From Thermocrispum agreste DSM 44070 (lineage in GTDB: Bacteria > Actinomycetota > Actinomycetes > Mycobacteriales > Pseudonocardiaceae), in assembly GCF_000427905.1 (NCBI RefSeq), contig NZ_ATYX01000005.1:124001-188000 (forward strand): 64,000 bases of DNA, given 5' to 3'. The position numbers were made by a program, and so were the translations under genes. Below, piece by piece: positions 34,425 through 42,646 of this stretch (position 1 is the first letter of the stretch; each line of letters begins with the position of its first letter). The notes under the pieces are model-generated. The model was not told the DNA's origin and did not search any database. It saw only the letters and a program-made list of their open reading frames with translations.

Positions 34425-35357
34425 ATGCCCGACACCGAGCAGAGCGCGCCGAAGTCGGCGGACTCGGCCGGCGATGCCGACGACAAGCCCGTCGACGCCG
34501 CCGCGCTCGCGGCACGGTATGGCCTGGTGCAAAGCACCGCTCGTCCCAGCCTGACCAGCTACGTCAAGCAGCTGTGGCAGCGGCGTCAGTTCATCCTCGC
34601 GTATTCCGCGGCACGCAAGGCGCAGACCTATTCCTCCACCTGGCTCGGCCAGATTTGGCAGGTGCTCACCCCGCTGATGCAGGCGGCGGTGTACTACGCG
34701 GTGTTCGGCCTGCTGCTGCGGTTGAGCCGGGGCATCGAGGACTATCCGGCGTTTCTGGTGACCGGCGTGTTCGTGTTCACGTTCATGCAGCGGTCGATGA
34801 ACAACGGCGCCAAGTCGATCAGTGGCAACCTGCAGATGATCCGCGCGCTGCACTTCCCGCGTGCGGTGCTGCCGCTGTCGTTCGTGCTGGTCGAGTTCCA
34901 GCAGCTGCTCGTGTCGATGGTGGTGCTGTTCGGGTTCGTCCTCGCCGTCGGCGTGCCGATCAGCGTCACGTGGCTACTGGTCGTGCCGGCAATGCTGTTG
35001 CAGATGCTGTTCAACATGGGCCTGAGCCTGGTGATGGCCCGCATCGGCGCCACCTCGTCGGACATCAACCAGCTGCTGCCGTTCATCACCCGGGTGTGGT
35101 TCTATCTGTCCGGGGTCTTCTTCGAGATGACCCGGTACATCAAGAACCTGCCGGACGTGCTGCAGACCGTGCTGGTGCTCAACCCCGGCGCGGTGTTCCT
35201 CGACTTGTACCGCGGCGTGCTCATCGATTCCCACCGGCCGCTGGAGCTACCGTGGGGCTTGAACGTGTGGCAGGTGTCGACCGCGTGGGCGGTGGTGTTC
35301 TTCATCGGCGGCTTCATCTTCTTCTGGCGGCGTGAGGAGCGTTATGGTCGTGGCTGA
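34425..35357 (+). CDS. Polysaccharide ABC exporter permease (Wzm/TagG type)
   Basis: The 310-residue protein has a hydrophilic N-terminus of about 75 residues, then six membrane helices of the ABC-2 polysaccharide-export type. Visible segments are RKAQTYSSTWLGQIWQVLTP, VFVFTFMQRSMNNGAKSI, MQMLFN-like stretches and FYLSGVFFEMTRYI near the C-terminus. It moves lipid-linked glycan across the membrane with the following ATPase. AAGGAGAAGGAG stands before the ATG. It also resembles the mycobacterial galactan exporter Rv3783. Confidence 0.92.
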   Translation: MPDTEQSAPKSADSAGDADDKPVDAAALAARYGLVQSTARPSLTSYVKQLWQRRQFILAYSAARKAQTYSSTWLGQIWQVLTPLMQAAVYYAVFGLLLRLSRGIEDYPAFLVTGVFVFTFMQRSMNNGAKSISGNLQMIRALHFPRAVLPLSFVLVEFQQLLVSMVVLFGFVLAVGVPISVTWLLVVPAMLLQMLFNMGLSLVMARIGATSSDINQLLPFITRVWFYLSGVFFEMTRYIKNLPDVLQTVLVLNPGAVFLDLYRGVLIDSHRPLELPWGLNVWQVSTAWAVVFFIGGFIFFWRREERYGRG

Positions 35358-36150
35358 GCAGGAGAAGCAGAAGACGCAGGCGGGCAAGCAGGCGTCCGGA
35401 GCCTCCGAACGGCGCCCCACCGTGGTGGTGGACAACCTTCACGTCGTGTACCGGGTGGTCGGCGCGGGCAAGAAGAACGGAAACGCGGCGAGCGCGCTCG
35501 GCCGGCTGCTGCGTGGTGCCAAGCCCGCGGGCGTGCGCGAAGTGCACGCGCTCAAGGGCATCTCCTTCGTCGCCTACGAGGGCGAGGCCATCGGGGTCAT
35601 CGGCCGCAACGGGTCGGGCAAGTCCACGCTGATGCGGGCCATCGCCGGTCTGCTGCCCGCGCACAAGGGCGCCGTCTACGCCCAGGGGCAGCCGTCGTTC
35701 CTCGGCGTCAACGCGGCGCTGATCAGCGGCCTGAGCGGGCTGCGCAACATCGAGCTGGGCTGCCTGGCCATGGGCATGTCCCGCGAGGAGATGAAGGCCA
35801 AGCGGGACGAGATCATCGAGTTCTCCGGGCTCGGCGAGTTCATCGACATGCCCATGCGCACCTACTCCTCCGGCATGGGGGCACGCCTGCGATTCGCCAT
35901 CGCGGCCGCCAAGACGCACGACGTGCTGCTGGTCGACGAAGCGCTGGCCACCGGTGACAAGGAGTTCCGCAAGAAGTCCGAGCAGCGGATCAGGGAGCTG
36001 CGCGACGCTGCAGGCACGGTGTTCCTGGTCAGCCACAGCATGAAGAGCATCACCGACACGTGTGATCGCACCATCTGGGTGGACAAGGGCAAGCTGCGCA
36101 TGGACGGCCCGACCAAGGAGGTCGTCAAGGCCTATCTCGCCGAATCCTGA
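35344..36150 (+). CDS. Polysaccharide ABC exporter ATPase (Wzt/TagH type, no carbohydrate-binding domain)
   Basis: The 268-residue ATPase has Walker A GRNGSGKST, LSGLRNIELGCLAMG, signature YSSGMGARLRFAIA, Walker B VLLVDEALATGD and the H-loop FLVSHSMKS. It ends soon after the nucleotide-binding domain, so it lacks the C-terminal carbohydrate-binding domain of E. coli O9a Wzt. Export is therefore likely not dependent on a chain terminus, as in TagH or Rv3781. It overlaps the permease gene by 14 bases; GAGGAG precedes the ATG at 35344. Confidence 0.93.
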   Translation: MVVAEQEKQKTQAGKQASGASERRPTVVVDNLHVVYRVVGAGKKNGNAASALGRLLRGAKPAGVREVHALKGISFVAYEGEAIGVIGRNGSGKSTLMRAIAGLLPAHKGAVYAQGQPSFLGVNAALISGLSGLRNIELGCLAMGMSREEMKAKRDEIIEFSGLGEFIDMPMRTYSSGMGARLRFAIAAAKTHDVLLVDEALATGDKEFRKKSEQRIRELRDAAGTVFLVSHSMKSITDTCDRTIWVDKGKLRMDGPTKEVVKAYLAES

Positions 36151-36177
36151 CCTGTCCGCGACGATTCAGGAGCACTC

Positions 36178-37269
36178 GTGCACGTTCTGGTCGTGACCGT
36201 GGTCCACAACCCGTCGGACGCACGCATCCGCTACCGCCAGATCCGCGCCCTGCTGGAGGCCGGCCACCAGGTCACCTACCTGGCGCCGTTCGAGCGCTTC
36301 GGGCAGCCGCTGCCGCAGGACGAGGGCATCGAGAACCTGACCGGCTTCTCCATTTCCCGCGCCGAGGGCCGCAAGCGGCTCGGCGCGCTGCGTGAGGCCC
36401 GGGCGGCGGTGGCCATGCACGCCCCCGGCAAGGACATCGTGCTGATGCACGACCCCGAGCTGGTGCTGGCGGTGGCGCGGCTGAAGGACCTGCCCCCCGT
36501 GGTGTGGGACGTGCACGAGGACACTGCGGCGACCATGACCTTGAAGCCGTGGCTGCCCAAGCCTGCCCGGCCCGCCGGGGTACGGCTGGCGAAGTTCATC
36601 GAACGCTACGCCGAGCAGCACTACCACCTGATCCTGGCCGACGACGGCTACCGCGAGCTGTTCGAGCACGAGCACCCGGTGGTGCGCAACACGACCTACG
36701 TGCCGGAGCAGGTGCCCGAGCCGGGCGACGAGCGGGTGGTCTACGTGGGCCACCTGACCAGGGCGCGCGGCACGGAGGAGATGATCGAGGTCGGCCGCCT
36801 GCTCAAGGGCAAGGTCCGGGTCGAACTGATCGGCGACGCGGACGACCAGATGAAGCCGCTGGTCCAGCAGGCGCACGACGAAGGATCCGTCGTCTGGCAC
36901 GGGTTCATGCCGAACAAGCAGGCGCTCGAGCTGGTGCAGGGGTCGCTGGCCGGGTTGTCGCTGCGGCACGACGAGGCGAACTACCGCAACTCGTGGGCCA
37001 CCAAGGTCATCGAGTACATGGCCCACGGGGTGCCGTGGGTGAGCACGCCGACCCCGCCCGCCCCCGAGCTGGCGGAGAAGTTCGAGGCAGGCATCGTGAC
37101 CCCGTTCGACGATCCGAAGGCTGCCGCCGACGCGATCCTGAAGCTGCGCGACGACGCCGAGCTGCGGGTGACGATGGCCCGGCGCGGCCACGACGCCGCG
37201 CTGACCGACTACAACTGGCGGGTCGATCAGAAGGCGTTCGTCGAGCAACTGGAAGCCTGGGCACGCTGA
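36178..37269 (+). CDS. GT4-like glycosyltransferase
   Basis: The 363-residue GT-B enzyme starts HVLVVTVVHNPSDARIRYRQ and has VVWDVHEDTAATM in the acceptor half. The donor half has VVYVGHLTRARGTEEMIEVG and VIEYMAHGVPWVSTPTPP. It lies 27 bases after the exporter ATPase and has AGGAG before the GTG, so it belongs to the wecC-exporter transcription unit. Sugar specificity is unknown. Confidence 0.82.
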   Translation: MHVLVVTVVHNPSDARIRYRQIRALLEAGHQVTYLAPFERFGQPLPQDEGIENLTGFSISRAEGRKRLGALREARAAVAMHAPGKDIVLMHDPELVLAVARLKDLPPVVWDVHEDTAATMTLKPWLPKPARPAGVRLAKFIERYAEQHYHLILADDGYRELFEHEHPVVRNTTYVPEQVPEPGDERVVYVGHLTRARGTEEMIEVGRLLKGKVRVELIGDADDQMKPLVQQAHDEGSVVWHGFMPNKQALELVQGSLAGLSLRHDEANYRNSWATKVIEYMAHGVPWVSTPTPPAPELAEKFEAGIVTPFDDPKAAADAILKLRDDAELRVTMARRGHDAALTDYNWRVDQKAFVEQLEAWAR

Positions 37270-37281
37270 CGTCCGTGACGT

Positions 37282-37302
37282 CCGGGGCGGTGGCTGCCCC
37301 GG
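37282..37302. terminator. Hairpin between convergent glycosyltransferase genes
   Basis: CCGGGGC and GCCCCGG pair over a 7-base loop. A second small hairpin (CGCAC-GTC-GTGCG) follows about 35 bases later. Together they may stop transcription from both sides. Confidence 0.4.
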
Positions 37303-37381
37303 CGCATCGACTGGTCGCAGCGTGACGGCAGCCCGCACGTCGTGCGACTGCCCGCCGATGGCTCCTTCCCAGTTGCCCGGC

Positions 37382-38395
37382 CTACTTCAGGTTGCGCGGG
37401 CTGAAGATGAAGCCGGCGCCCCATGACGTGTGCATGGTCGCGCACACGATCGGCAGCATCAGCTTCGACTTCCACGGCAGCTTGCGCCCGACGATCGCCG
37501 ACCCGACCAGGACGCCGACCAGATAGCCGCCCGGAATGACGAACCCCGGCCAGAACCCGGCCACGCCCGCGATGGTGCCGCCGACCATGCCCACCAGCGC
37601 CAGCGGCGGCGCCAGATAGCGGACACTCACCGTCTCGCTGTGCCGCCGCACCACCTCCCGGCGCCACTGCCCGGTCCGGAAGTACTGCTTGGCCAGCGCC
37701 TTCACGGTCGACCGCGGCCGGTACGACACCCGCATCCGCGGCGTGAACCAGACCGTGCCACCCGAGCGGCGCAGCCGGTAGTTCAGCTCCCAGTCCTGCG
37801 CGCGGCGCATGCCCTCGTCGAAGCCGCCGACCCGCTCCAGGGCCGACCGGCGGAACGAGCCCAGGTAGACCGTCTCCGCCGGGCCTGCCTCGCCGCCGAC
37901 GTGGAACCGCGCGCCACCCACGCCCAGCCAGCTGTTGGTGGCGCAGGCCACGGCCTTCTCGAACGGCGTGGTGCCTTCGGCGTGCATGATGCCGCCGACG
38001 TTGTCCGCACCCGTCTCCTGCAGCACCTCCACCGCAGTCCGCACGTAGTCCCGCGGCAGCACTGCATGCCCGTCCACCCGCACGATGATGTCGTACTTGG
38101 CGTCCTTGATCGCGCGGTTGAGCCCGACCGGGGTGGCGCCCTCCGGGTTCGGCACCGTGCGCATGCGGCTGTCCTGGGCGGCCAGTTCCGCCGCGATGGC
38201 GTCGGTGGCGTCCGTGGACGGCCCCAGCGCGACGACCAGCTCGAGCTCTCCGGGGTAGTCCTGGTCCAGCACCGCCCGCACTGCGGAGGCCAGATGCCGT
38301 TCCTCGTTCAGCACGGTCATGACGACCGACACACCGGGGTACTCGGCGGCGTCCGGACCAGCGGCGCCGGGCTGCTGCTCGGGTTGGATGCTCAT
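37382..38395 (-). CDS. GT2 glycosyltransferase with C-terminal membrane helices (ExoA-like)
   Basis: The 337-residue protein starts the GT2 fold at GVSVVMTVLNEERHLASAV. It has VVALGPSTDATDAIA, the DGHAVLPRDYV metal site and RRAQDWELNYRLRRSGG. Two or three membrane helices follow near the C-terminus. It resembles succinoglycan ExoA-type transferases acting at the membrane. It is divergent from the UDP-glucose dehydrogenase gene; the 116-base gap must hold both promoters. Confidence 0.85.
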   Translation of the reverse strand: MSIQPEQQPGAAGPDAAEYPGVSVVMTVLNEERHLASAVRAVLDQDYPGELELVVALGPSTDATDAIAAELAAQDSRMRTVPNPEGATPVGLNRAIKDAKYDIIVRVDGHAVLPRDYVRTAVEVLQETGADNVGGIMHAEGTTPFEKAVACATNSWLGVGGARFHVGGEAGPAETVYLGSFRRSALERVGGFDEGMRRAQDWELNYRLRRSGGTVWFTPRMRVSYRPRSTVKALAKQYFRTGQWRREVVRRHSETVSVRYLAPPLALVGMVGGTIAGVAGFWPGFVIPGGYLVGVLVGSAIVGRKLPWKSKLMLPIVCATMHTSWGAGFIFSPRNLK

Positions 38396-38511
38396 GGTGA
38401 CTGGAACGATACTCGCCCGTAGCGCGGATTCGCGGCACGACCCACCCCGGGCGGACGGTGACGAATCGTGGCGGCGATACTATCGCGCGCGAGCAGACCT
38501 AGGGAGATGGA

Positions 38512-39837
38512 TTGGCACCGCGAAAGCTCAAGATCACGGTAATCGGGACCGGCTACCTCGGCGCGACGCACGCGGCGTGCATGGCCGAGCTCGGGTTCGA
38601 GGTACTCGGCGTCGACGTCGACGAGGCCAAGGTCGCCGCGTTGCAGGAAGGCCGGGTGCCGTTCTACGAGCCCGACCTGGAGCCGCTGCTGCGCAAGCAC
38701 ATCGAGTCGCAGACGCTGCGCTTCACCACCTCCTACGAGGAGGCGGGGAAGTTCGGCGACGTGCACTTCCTGTGCGTCGGCACGCCGCAACGGCACGGTG
38801 AGCTGGCCGCGGACCTGACCTACATCGACGCCGCGCTGGAGTCGCTGGCCCCGCACCTGGCCAAGGACAGCCTGGTGGTCGGCAAGTCCACCGTCCCGGT
38901 GGGCACCGCGGACCGGCTGGCCCGCAAGCTGGCCGAGCTGGCCCCGTCCGGCGTCAAGGCGGAGCTGGCGTGGAACCCGGAATTCCTCCGGGAGGGTTAC
39001 GCGGTGAACGACACGCTGCGGCCCGACCGGCTGGTCATCGGGGTGCGGTCGGCCGAGGCCGAACAGACGCTGCGCACCGTCTACGCCGACGCGATCGCCA
39101 ACGGCACGCCGTTCATCGTGGCCGACTTCGCCACCGCCGAGCTGGTGAAGGTGGCCGCGAACGCGTTCCTGGCCACCAAGATCTCCTTCATCAACGCCAT
39201 GGCCGAGGTCTGCGAGCTGGCCGGTGCCGACGTGACCGTCCTGGCCGACGCGCTCGGCCACGACGACCGGATCGGGCGCAAGTTCCTCAACGCCGGCGTC
39301 GGCTTCGGCGGCGGCTGCCTGCCCAAGGACATCCGGGCCTTCATGGCCCGCGCCGGCGAGCTGGGCGCCGATCACGCGCTGATGTTCCTGCGCGAGGTGG
39401 ACGCCATCAACATGCGCCGCCGGGTGCGCACCGTCGACCTGGCCCGCGAGCTGGTCGGCGGCACGTTCATCGGCAAGCGGGTGGCGGTGCTCGGCGCGGC
39501 GTTCAAGCCCAACTCCGACGACATCCGCGACTCGCCGGCGCTGAACATCGCGGGCCAGATCCAGCTGCAGGGTGGCCACGTCACCGTGTACGACCCGAAG
39601 GCCATGGACAACGCCCGCAAGGCCTTCCCCACCCTGGGCTACGGCTCGTCAGTGATCGAGACCTGCCGCGGTGCCGACATCGTGCTGCACCTGACCGAGT
39701 GGGCGGAGTTCCGCGAGATGGACCCGCAGGCGCTCAACGAGGTCGTGGCCAACCGGGTCATCCTCGACGGCAGGAACGTCCTCGACGCCGACCGCTGGCG
39801 CGCGGCAGGATGGAAGTATCACGGTCTCGGCAGGTGA
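38512..39837 (+). CDS. ugd: UDP-glucose 6-dehydrogenase
   Basis: The 441-residue enzyme oxidises UDP-glucose to UDP-glucuronate with two NAD+. Motifs are ITVIGTGYLGATHAACMAE, FLCVGTPQRHGE, NPEFLREGYAV, and catalytic Cys269 in GVGFGGGCLPKDIRAF. The last domain has VLGAAFKPNSDDIRDSPA. The TTG at 38512 is supported by AGGGAG upstream; an ATG five bases earlier is out of frame. UDP-GlcA is expected as a donor for the acidic glycan. UDP-GlcA could also feed xylose or galacturonate routes not seen here. Confidence 0.94.
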   Translation: MAPRKLKITVIGTGYLGATHAACMAELGFEVLGVDVDEAKVAALQEGRVPFYEPDLEPLLRKHIESQTLRFTTSYEEAGKFGDVHFLCVGTPQRHGELAADLTYIDAALESLAPHLAKDSLVVGKSTVPVGTADRLARKLAELAPSGVKAELAWNPEFLREGYAVNDTLRPDRLVIGVRSAEAEQTLRTVYADAIANGTPFIVADFATAELVKVAANAFLATKISFINAMAEVCELAGADVTVLADALGHDDRIGRKFLNAGVGFGGGCLPKDIRAFMARAGELGADHALMFLREVDAINMRRRVRTVDLARELVGGTFIGKRVAVLGAAFKPNSDDIRDSPALNIAGQIQLQGGHVTVYDPKAMDNARKAFPTLGYGSSVIETCRGADIVLHLTEWAEFREMDPQALNEVVANRVILDGRNVLDADRWRAAGWKYHGLGR

Positions 39838-39905
39838 TCCGTCCGGTCCTGCGCCGGCGGTGACGCTGAAGCGAATCCGGGCCGAAGCAGGCGGAAGGAG
39901 CACCG

Positions 39906-41189
39906 GTGCGTCGGGGCGCTGGGGTCTTCGCGGGCGTTCTGGGGAAGGTGACCGCTGCCCTCGTTGCGGCGGCGGTCCTCGGGGTCACCGGCTACGGCTG
40001 GTTCCTGCTGCGGGATTTCAACAGGCGCGTGGTGGTCGCCGACGTGCTGAGCCCGCAGGCCGACGCCGAGCGGCCGCTGGACGGCACGGTGGACATCCTG
40101 CTGGTCGGCATGGACAGCAGGACCGACGCGCGCGGGCGACCGCTGTCCGCCGAGCAGCGCAAGCTGCTACGGGTCAACGCCGGTGACGGCGAGGTCAACA
40201 CCGACACGATCATCCTGGTGCACGTGCCGAGCGACACCAGCCGCGCGGTGGCGGTGTCGATCCCCCGGGATTCCTACGTGGACATCCCCGGGTTCGGCAT
40301 GCACAAGATCAATTCCGCGTATCCGCGCGGCCGGAACGTGGAGCGGGAACGCCTGCTGGCCGCCGGGATGCCACCCGGCGAGGAACTGGAGCGGCGGTCG
40401 CACCAGGCGGGGGCCCGGGTCCTGCTGAAGACGGTGGAGAAGCTGACCGGCCGCACCATCGATCACTACGCGTCGGTCAACCTGCTCGGGTTCTACGAGA
40501 TCACCAAGGCCATCGGCGGGATCGAGGTCTGCTTGAAGGCACCGGTGCAGGACGTCAAGTCGCATGCGGACTTCCCCGCCGGGCGGCAGGTCATCTCCGA
40601 GGGCGACGCGCTGGCGTTCGTCCGGCAACGGCACGGCCTGCCACGTGGCGATCTCGACCGCATCGTCCGGCAGCAGGTGTTCCTCACCGGGCTGGCCCGC
40701 AAGGTGTTGTCCACCGGGACGCTGACCGACCCGCAGCGGCTGAACGACCTGATGGACGCGATCACCCGCTCGGTGGTGCTCAGCAAGGGCTGGGACATCA
40801 TGGCTTTCGCCCAGCGGATGAGCTCGCTGACGACCGACCGGGTGGAGTTCCGCACCATCCCGGTGGGCAGCCTGGCGTTGCCGACACCTGCCGACGGAGC
40901 GGCCGTGGAGGTCGATCCGCAGCGCGTGCGGGAATTCATCGCTTCGCTGTCCGAGGAGGAGGACGAGGAAGCCGCTGCGGCCCGTGAGCGGTCTTCGTCC
41001 GCTCCCCCGCCGCCGGGCAACTCGTCCGCTCCGCCGTCGGCCACCACCAGCGCTCCCCCGCCGCGGGCAGAGTCCGCCACGCCGCCGGAGGTTCCCCCGA
41101 GCACCGCGCAGCCGCCGGAAGACGGCGAGCAGACGCCGGAAGGCGGCAACCGCCCGATCACGGCCGACGAGATCCCGTGCGTCAACTAG
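39906..41189 (+). CDS. LytR-CpsA-Psr (LCP) cell-wall polymer ligase
   Basis: The 427-residue protein has a short cytoplasmic end, one membrane helix (VTAALVAAAVLGVTGYGWFLL) and an exported LCP domain. LCP marks are DILLVGMDSRTD, NTDTIILVHVPSD, VSIPRDSYVDIPG, KINSAYPRG and FVRQRHGLPRGDLDRIVRQQ, which hold the pyrophosphate-binding Arg and Asp residues. The tail is Pro/Ser-rich. LCP enzymes transfer polyprenyl-phosphate-linked polymers to peptidoglycan, here probably the cluster's glycan. GGAAGGAG precedes the GTG. Confidence 0.92.
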   Translation: MRRGAGVFAGVLGKVTAALVAAAVLGVTGYGWFLLRDFNRRVVVADVLSPQADAERPLDGTVDILLVGMDSRTDARGRPLSAEQRKLLRVNAGDGEVNTDTIILVHVPSDTSRAVAVSIPRDSYVDIPGFGMHKINSAYPRGRNVERERLLAAGMPPGEELERRSHQAGARVLLKTVEKLTGRTIDHYASVNLLGFYEITKAIGGIEVCLKAPVQDVKSHADFPAGRQVISEGDALAFVRQRHGLPRGDLDRIVRQQVFLTGLARKVLSTGTLTDPQRLNDLMDAITRSVVLSKGWDIMAFAQRMSSLTTDRVEFRTIPVGSLALPTPADGAAVEVDPQRVREFIASLSEEEDEEAAAARERSSSAPPPPGNSSAPPSATTSAPPPRAESATPPEVPPSTAQPPEDGEQTPEGGNRPITADEIPCVN

Positions 41190-41207
41190 CCTGCCCGCGC
41201 CCGCCGG

Positions 41208-42566
41208 TCACAGGCTGGCGATCAGCCGCTCCACCCGCTCGTCGACGTGCCGGAACGGGTCCTTGCACAGCACGGTGCGCTGGGCCTGATCGTTCAGCTT
41301 CAAGTGCACCCAGTCGACGGTGAAGTCCCGCTGGGCCGCCTGCGCCGCCGCGATGAAGTCGCCCCGGAGCTTCGCCCTGGTGGTCTGCGGCGGGGTGTCC
41401 TTGGCCAGCTCGATCTCCCCGTCGTCGGTCACCCGCTTGACCAGGCCCTTGCTCTGCAGCACGTCGAACACTCCGCGGCCGCGCCGGATGTCGTGGTAGG
41501 CCAGATCCAGCTGCGCGATGCGGGGGCTGGACAGATCCAAGTCGAACTTCTTCCGGTACCGCTCCACCAGCCGGTACTTGATCGCCCAGTCGATCTCGGT
41601 GTCGATCTTGCCGAAGTCCTGCTGTTCGACCGCGTCCAGCGTGCGTCCCCACAGCTCGACGACCTGATGGGTGGTCGGGTCGGCACCGGCCGAGTCGATG
41701 TGCGCCACCGCCCGCTCGTAGTACTCGCGCTGGATCTCCAGCGCCGACGCCTCGCGGCCGCCCGCCAGCCGCACCCGCCTGCGGCCGGTCAGGTCGTGAC
41801 TGATCTCGCGGATCGCCCTGATCGGGTTGTCCAGCGTGAAGTCCTTGAACTGCACGCCTTCCTCGATCATCCGCAGCACAAGGTTGGCCGTGCCGACCTT
41901 GAGCAACGTGGTCGGCTCCGCCATGTTGGAGTCCCCGACGATCACGTGCAGCCTGCGGTAACGCTCAGCGTCGGCGTGCGGCTCGTCGCGGGTGTTGATG
42001 ATCGGGCGGCTGCGCGTGGTCGCGCTCGACACGCCTTCCCAAATGTGCTCGGCCCGCTGCGACAGGCAGAACACCGCGCCGCGCGGGGTCTGCAGCACCT
42101 TGCCTGCGCCGCAGATGAGCTGGCGGGACACCAAGAAGGGCAGCAACACGTCGGCGATCCTGGAGAACTCCCCCGACCTGCCCACCAGGTAGTTCTCGTG
42201 GCAGCCGTAGGAGTTGCCCGCGGAATCGGTGTTGTTCTTGAACAGGTAGATGTCCCCGCCGATGCCCTCGTCGGCGAGCCTGCGCTCGGCGTCGACCAGC
42301 AGATCCTCCAGGATCCGCTCGCCCGCCTTGTCGTGCGTGACCAGCTGGATCAGGTCGTCGCATTCGGCGGTGGCGTACTCCGGATGCGAACCCACGTCCA
42401 GGTACAGGCGGGAACCGTTGGACAGGAAGACGTTGGACGACCGGCCCCACGAGACGACCCGGCGGAACAGATACCGGGCAACTTCGTCCGGGGACAGCCG
42501 CCGCTGACCGTGAAACGTGCACGTGACCCCGAACTCGGTCTCGATGCCAAAGATCCGACGCTGCAT
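41208..42566 (-). CDS. pafA: Pup-protein ligase PafA
   Basis: The 452-residue ligase uses ATP to form gamma-glutamyl phosphate on the Pup C-terminal Glu and joins it to substrate lysines. The carboxylate-amine ligase core starts [14 protein letters not shown]; Asp57 in [13 protein letters not shown] fits the catalytic base. [18 protein letters not shown] and [19 protein letters not shown] are also typical. It stands apart from pafBC and lies convergent to the LCP gene. The ATG at 42566 lies 6 bases after TAGCAT, which indicates a leaderless mRNA. Confidence 0.96.
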   Translation of the reverse strand: MQRRIFGIETEFGVTCTFHGQRRLSPDEVARYLFRRVVSWGRSSNVFLSNGSRLYLDVGSHPEYATAECDDLIQLVTHDKAGERILEDLLVDAERRLADEGIGGDIYLFKNNTDSAGNSYGCHENYLVGRSGEFSRIADVLLPFLVSRQLICGAGKVLQTPRGAVFCLSQRAEHIWEGVSSATTRSRPIINTRDEPHADAERYRRLHVIVGDSNMAEPTTLLKVGTANLVLRMIEEGVQFKDFTLDNPIRAIREISHDLTGRRRVRLAGGREASALEIQREYYERAVAHIDSAGADPTTHQVVELWGRTLDAVEQQDFGKIDTEIDWAIKYRLVERYRKKFDLDLSSPRIAQLDLAYHDIRRGRGVFDVLQSKGLVKRVTDDGEIELAKDTPPQTTRAKLRGDFIAAAQAAQRDFTVDWVHLKLNDQAQRTVLCKDPFRHVDERVERLIASL

Positions 42567-42572
42567 TTCTTC

Positions 42573-42578
42573 ATGCTA
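42573..42578 (-). promoter_or_regulatory. Candidate -10 for leaderless pafA mRNA
   Basis: TAGCAT on the minus strand ends 6 bases before the ATG of pafA. Confidence 0.45.
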
Positions 42579-42633
42579 GGCGCACTTGCCGACTTTTCGG
42601 TGCGCTGTTGGGGGGGAGTCTCGGCTCCTGGGC

Positions 42634-42639
42634 TATGTT
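42634..42639 (+). promoter_or_regulatory. Candidate -10 for leaderless PAP2-DAGK mRNA
   Basis: TATGTT ends 7 bases before a GTG at 42647. It contains an in-frame ATG (42635) that would otherwise be the first start. Confidence 0.4.
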
Positions 42640-42646
42640 GCACAGC

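Noticed and set aside
38507-38512. ATG just before the ugd TTG start.
   Set aside because: It is in a different frame from the enzyme.
16693-41189. Glycan cluster as a transposon or integrative element.
   Set aside because: No integrase, transposase, attachment-site repeats or flanking tRNA could be seen at either edge.
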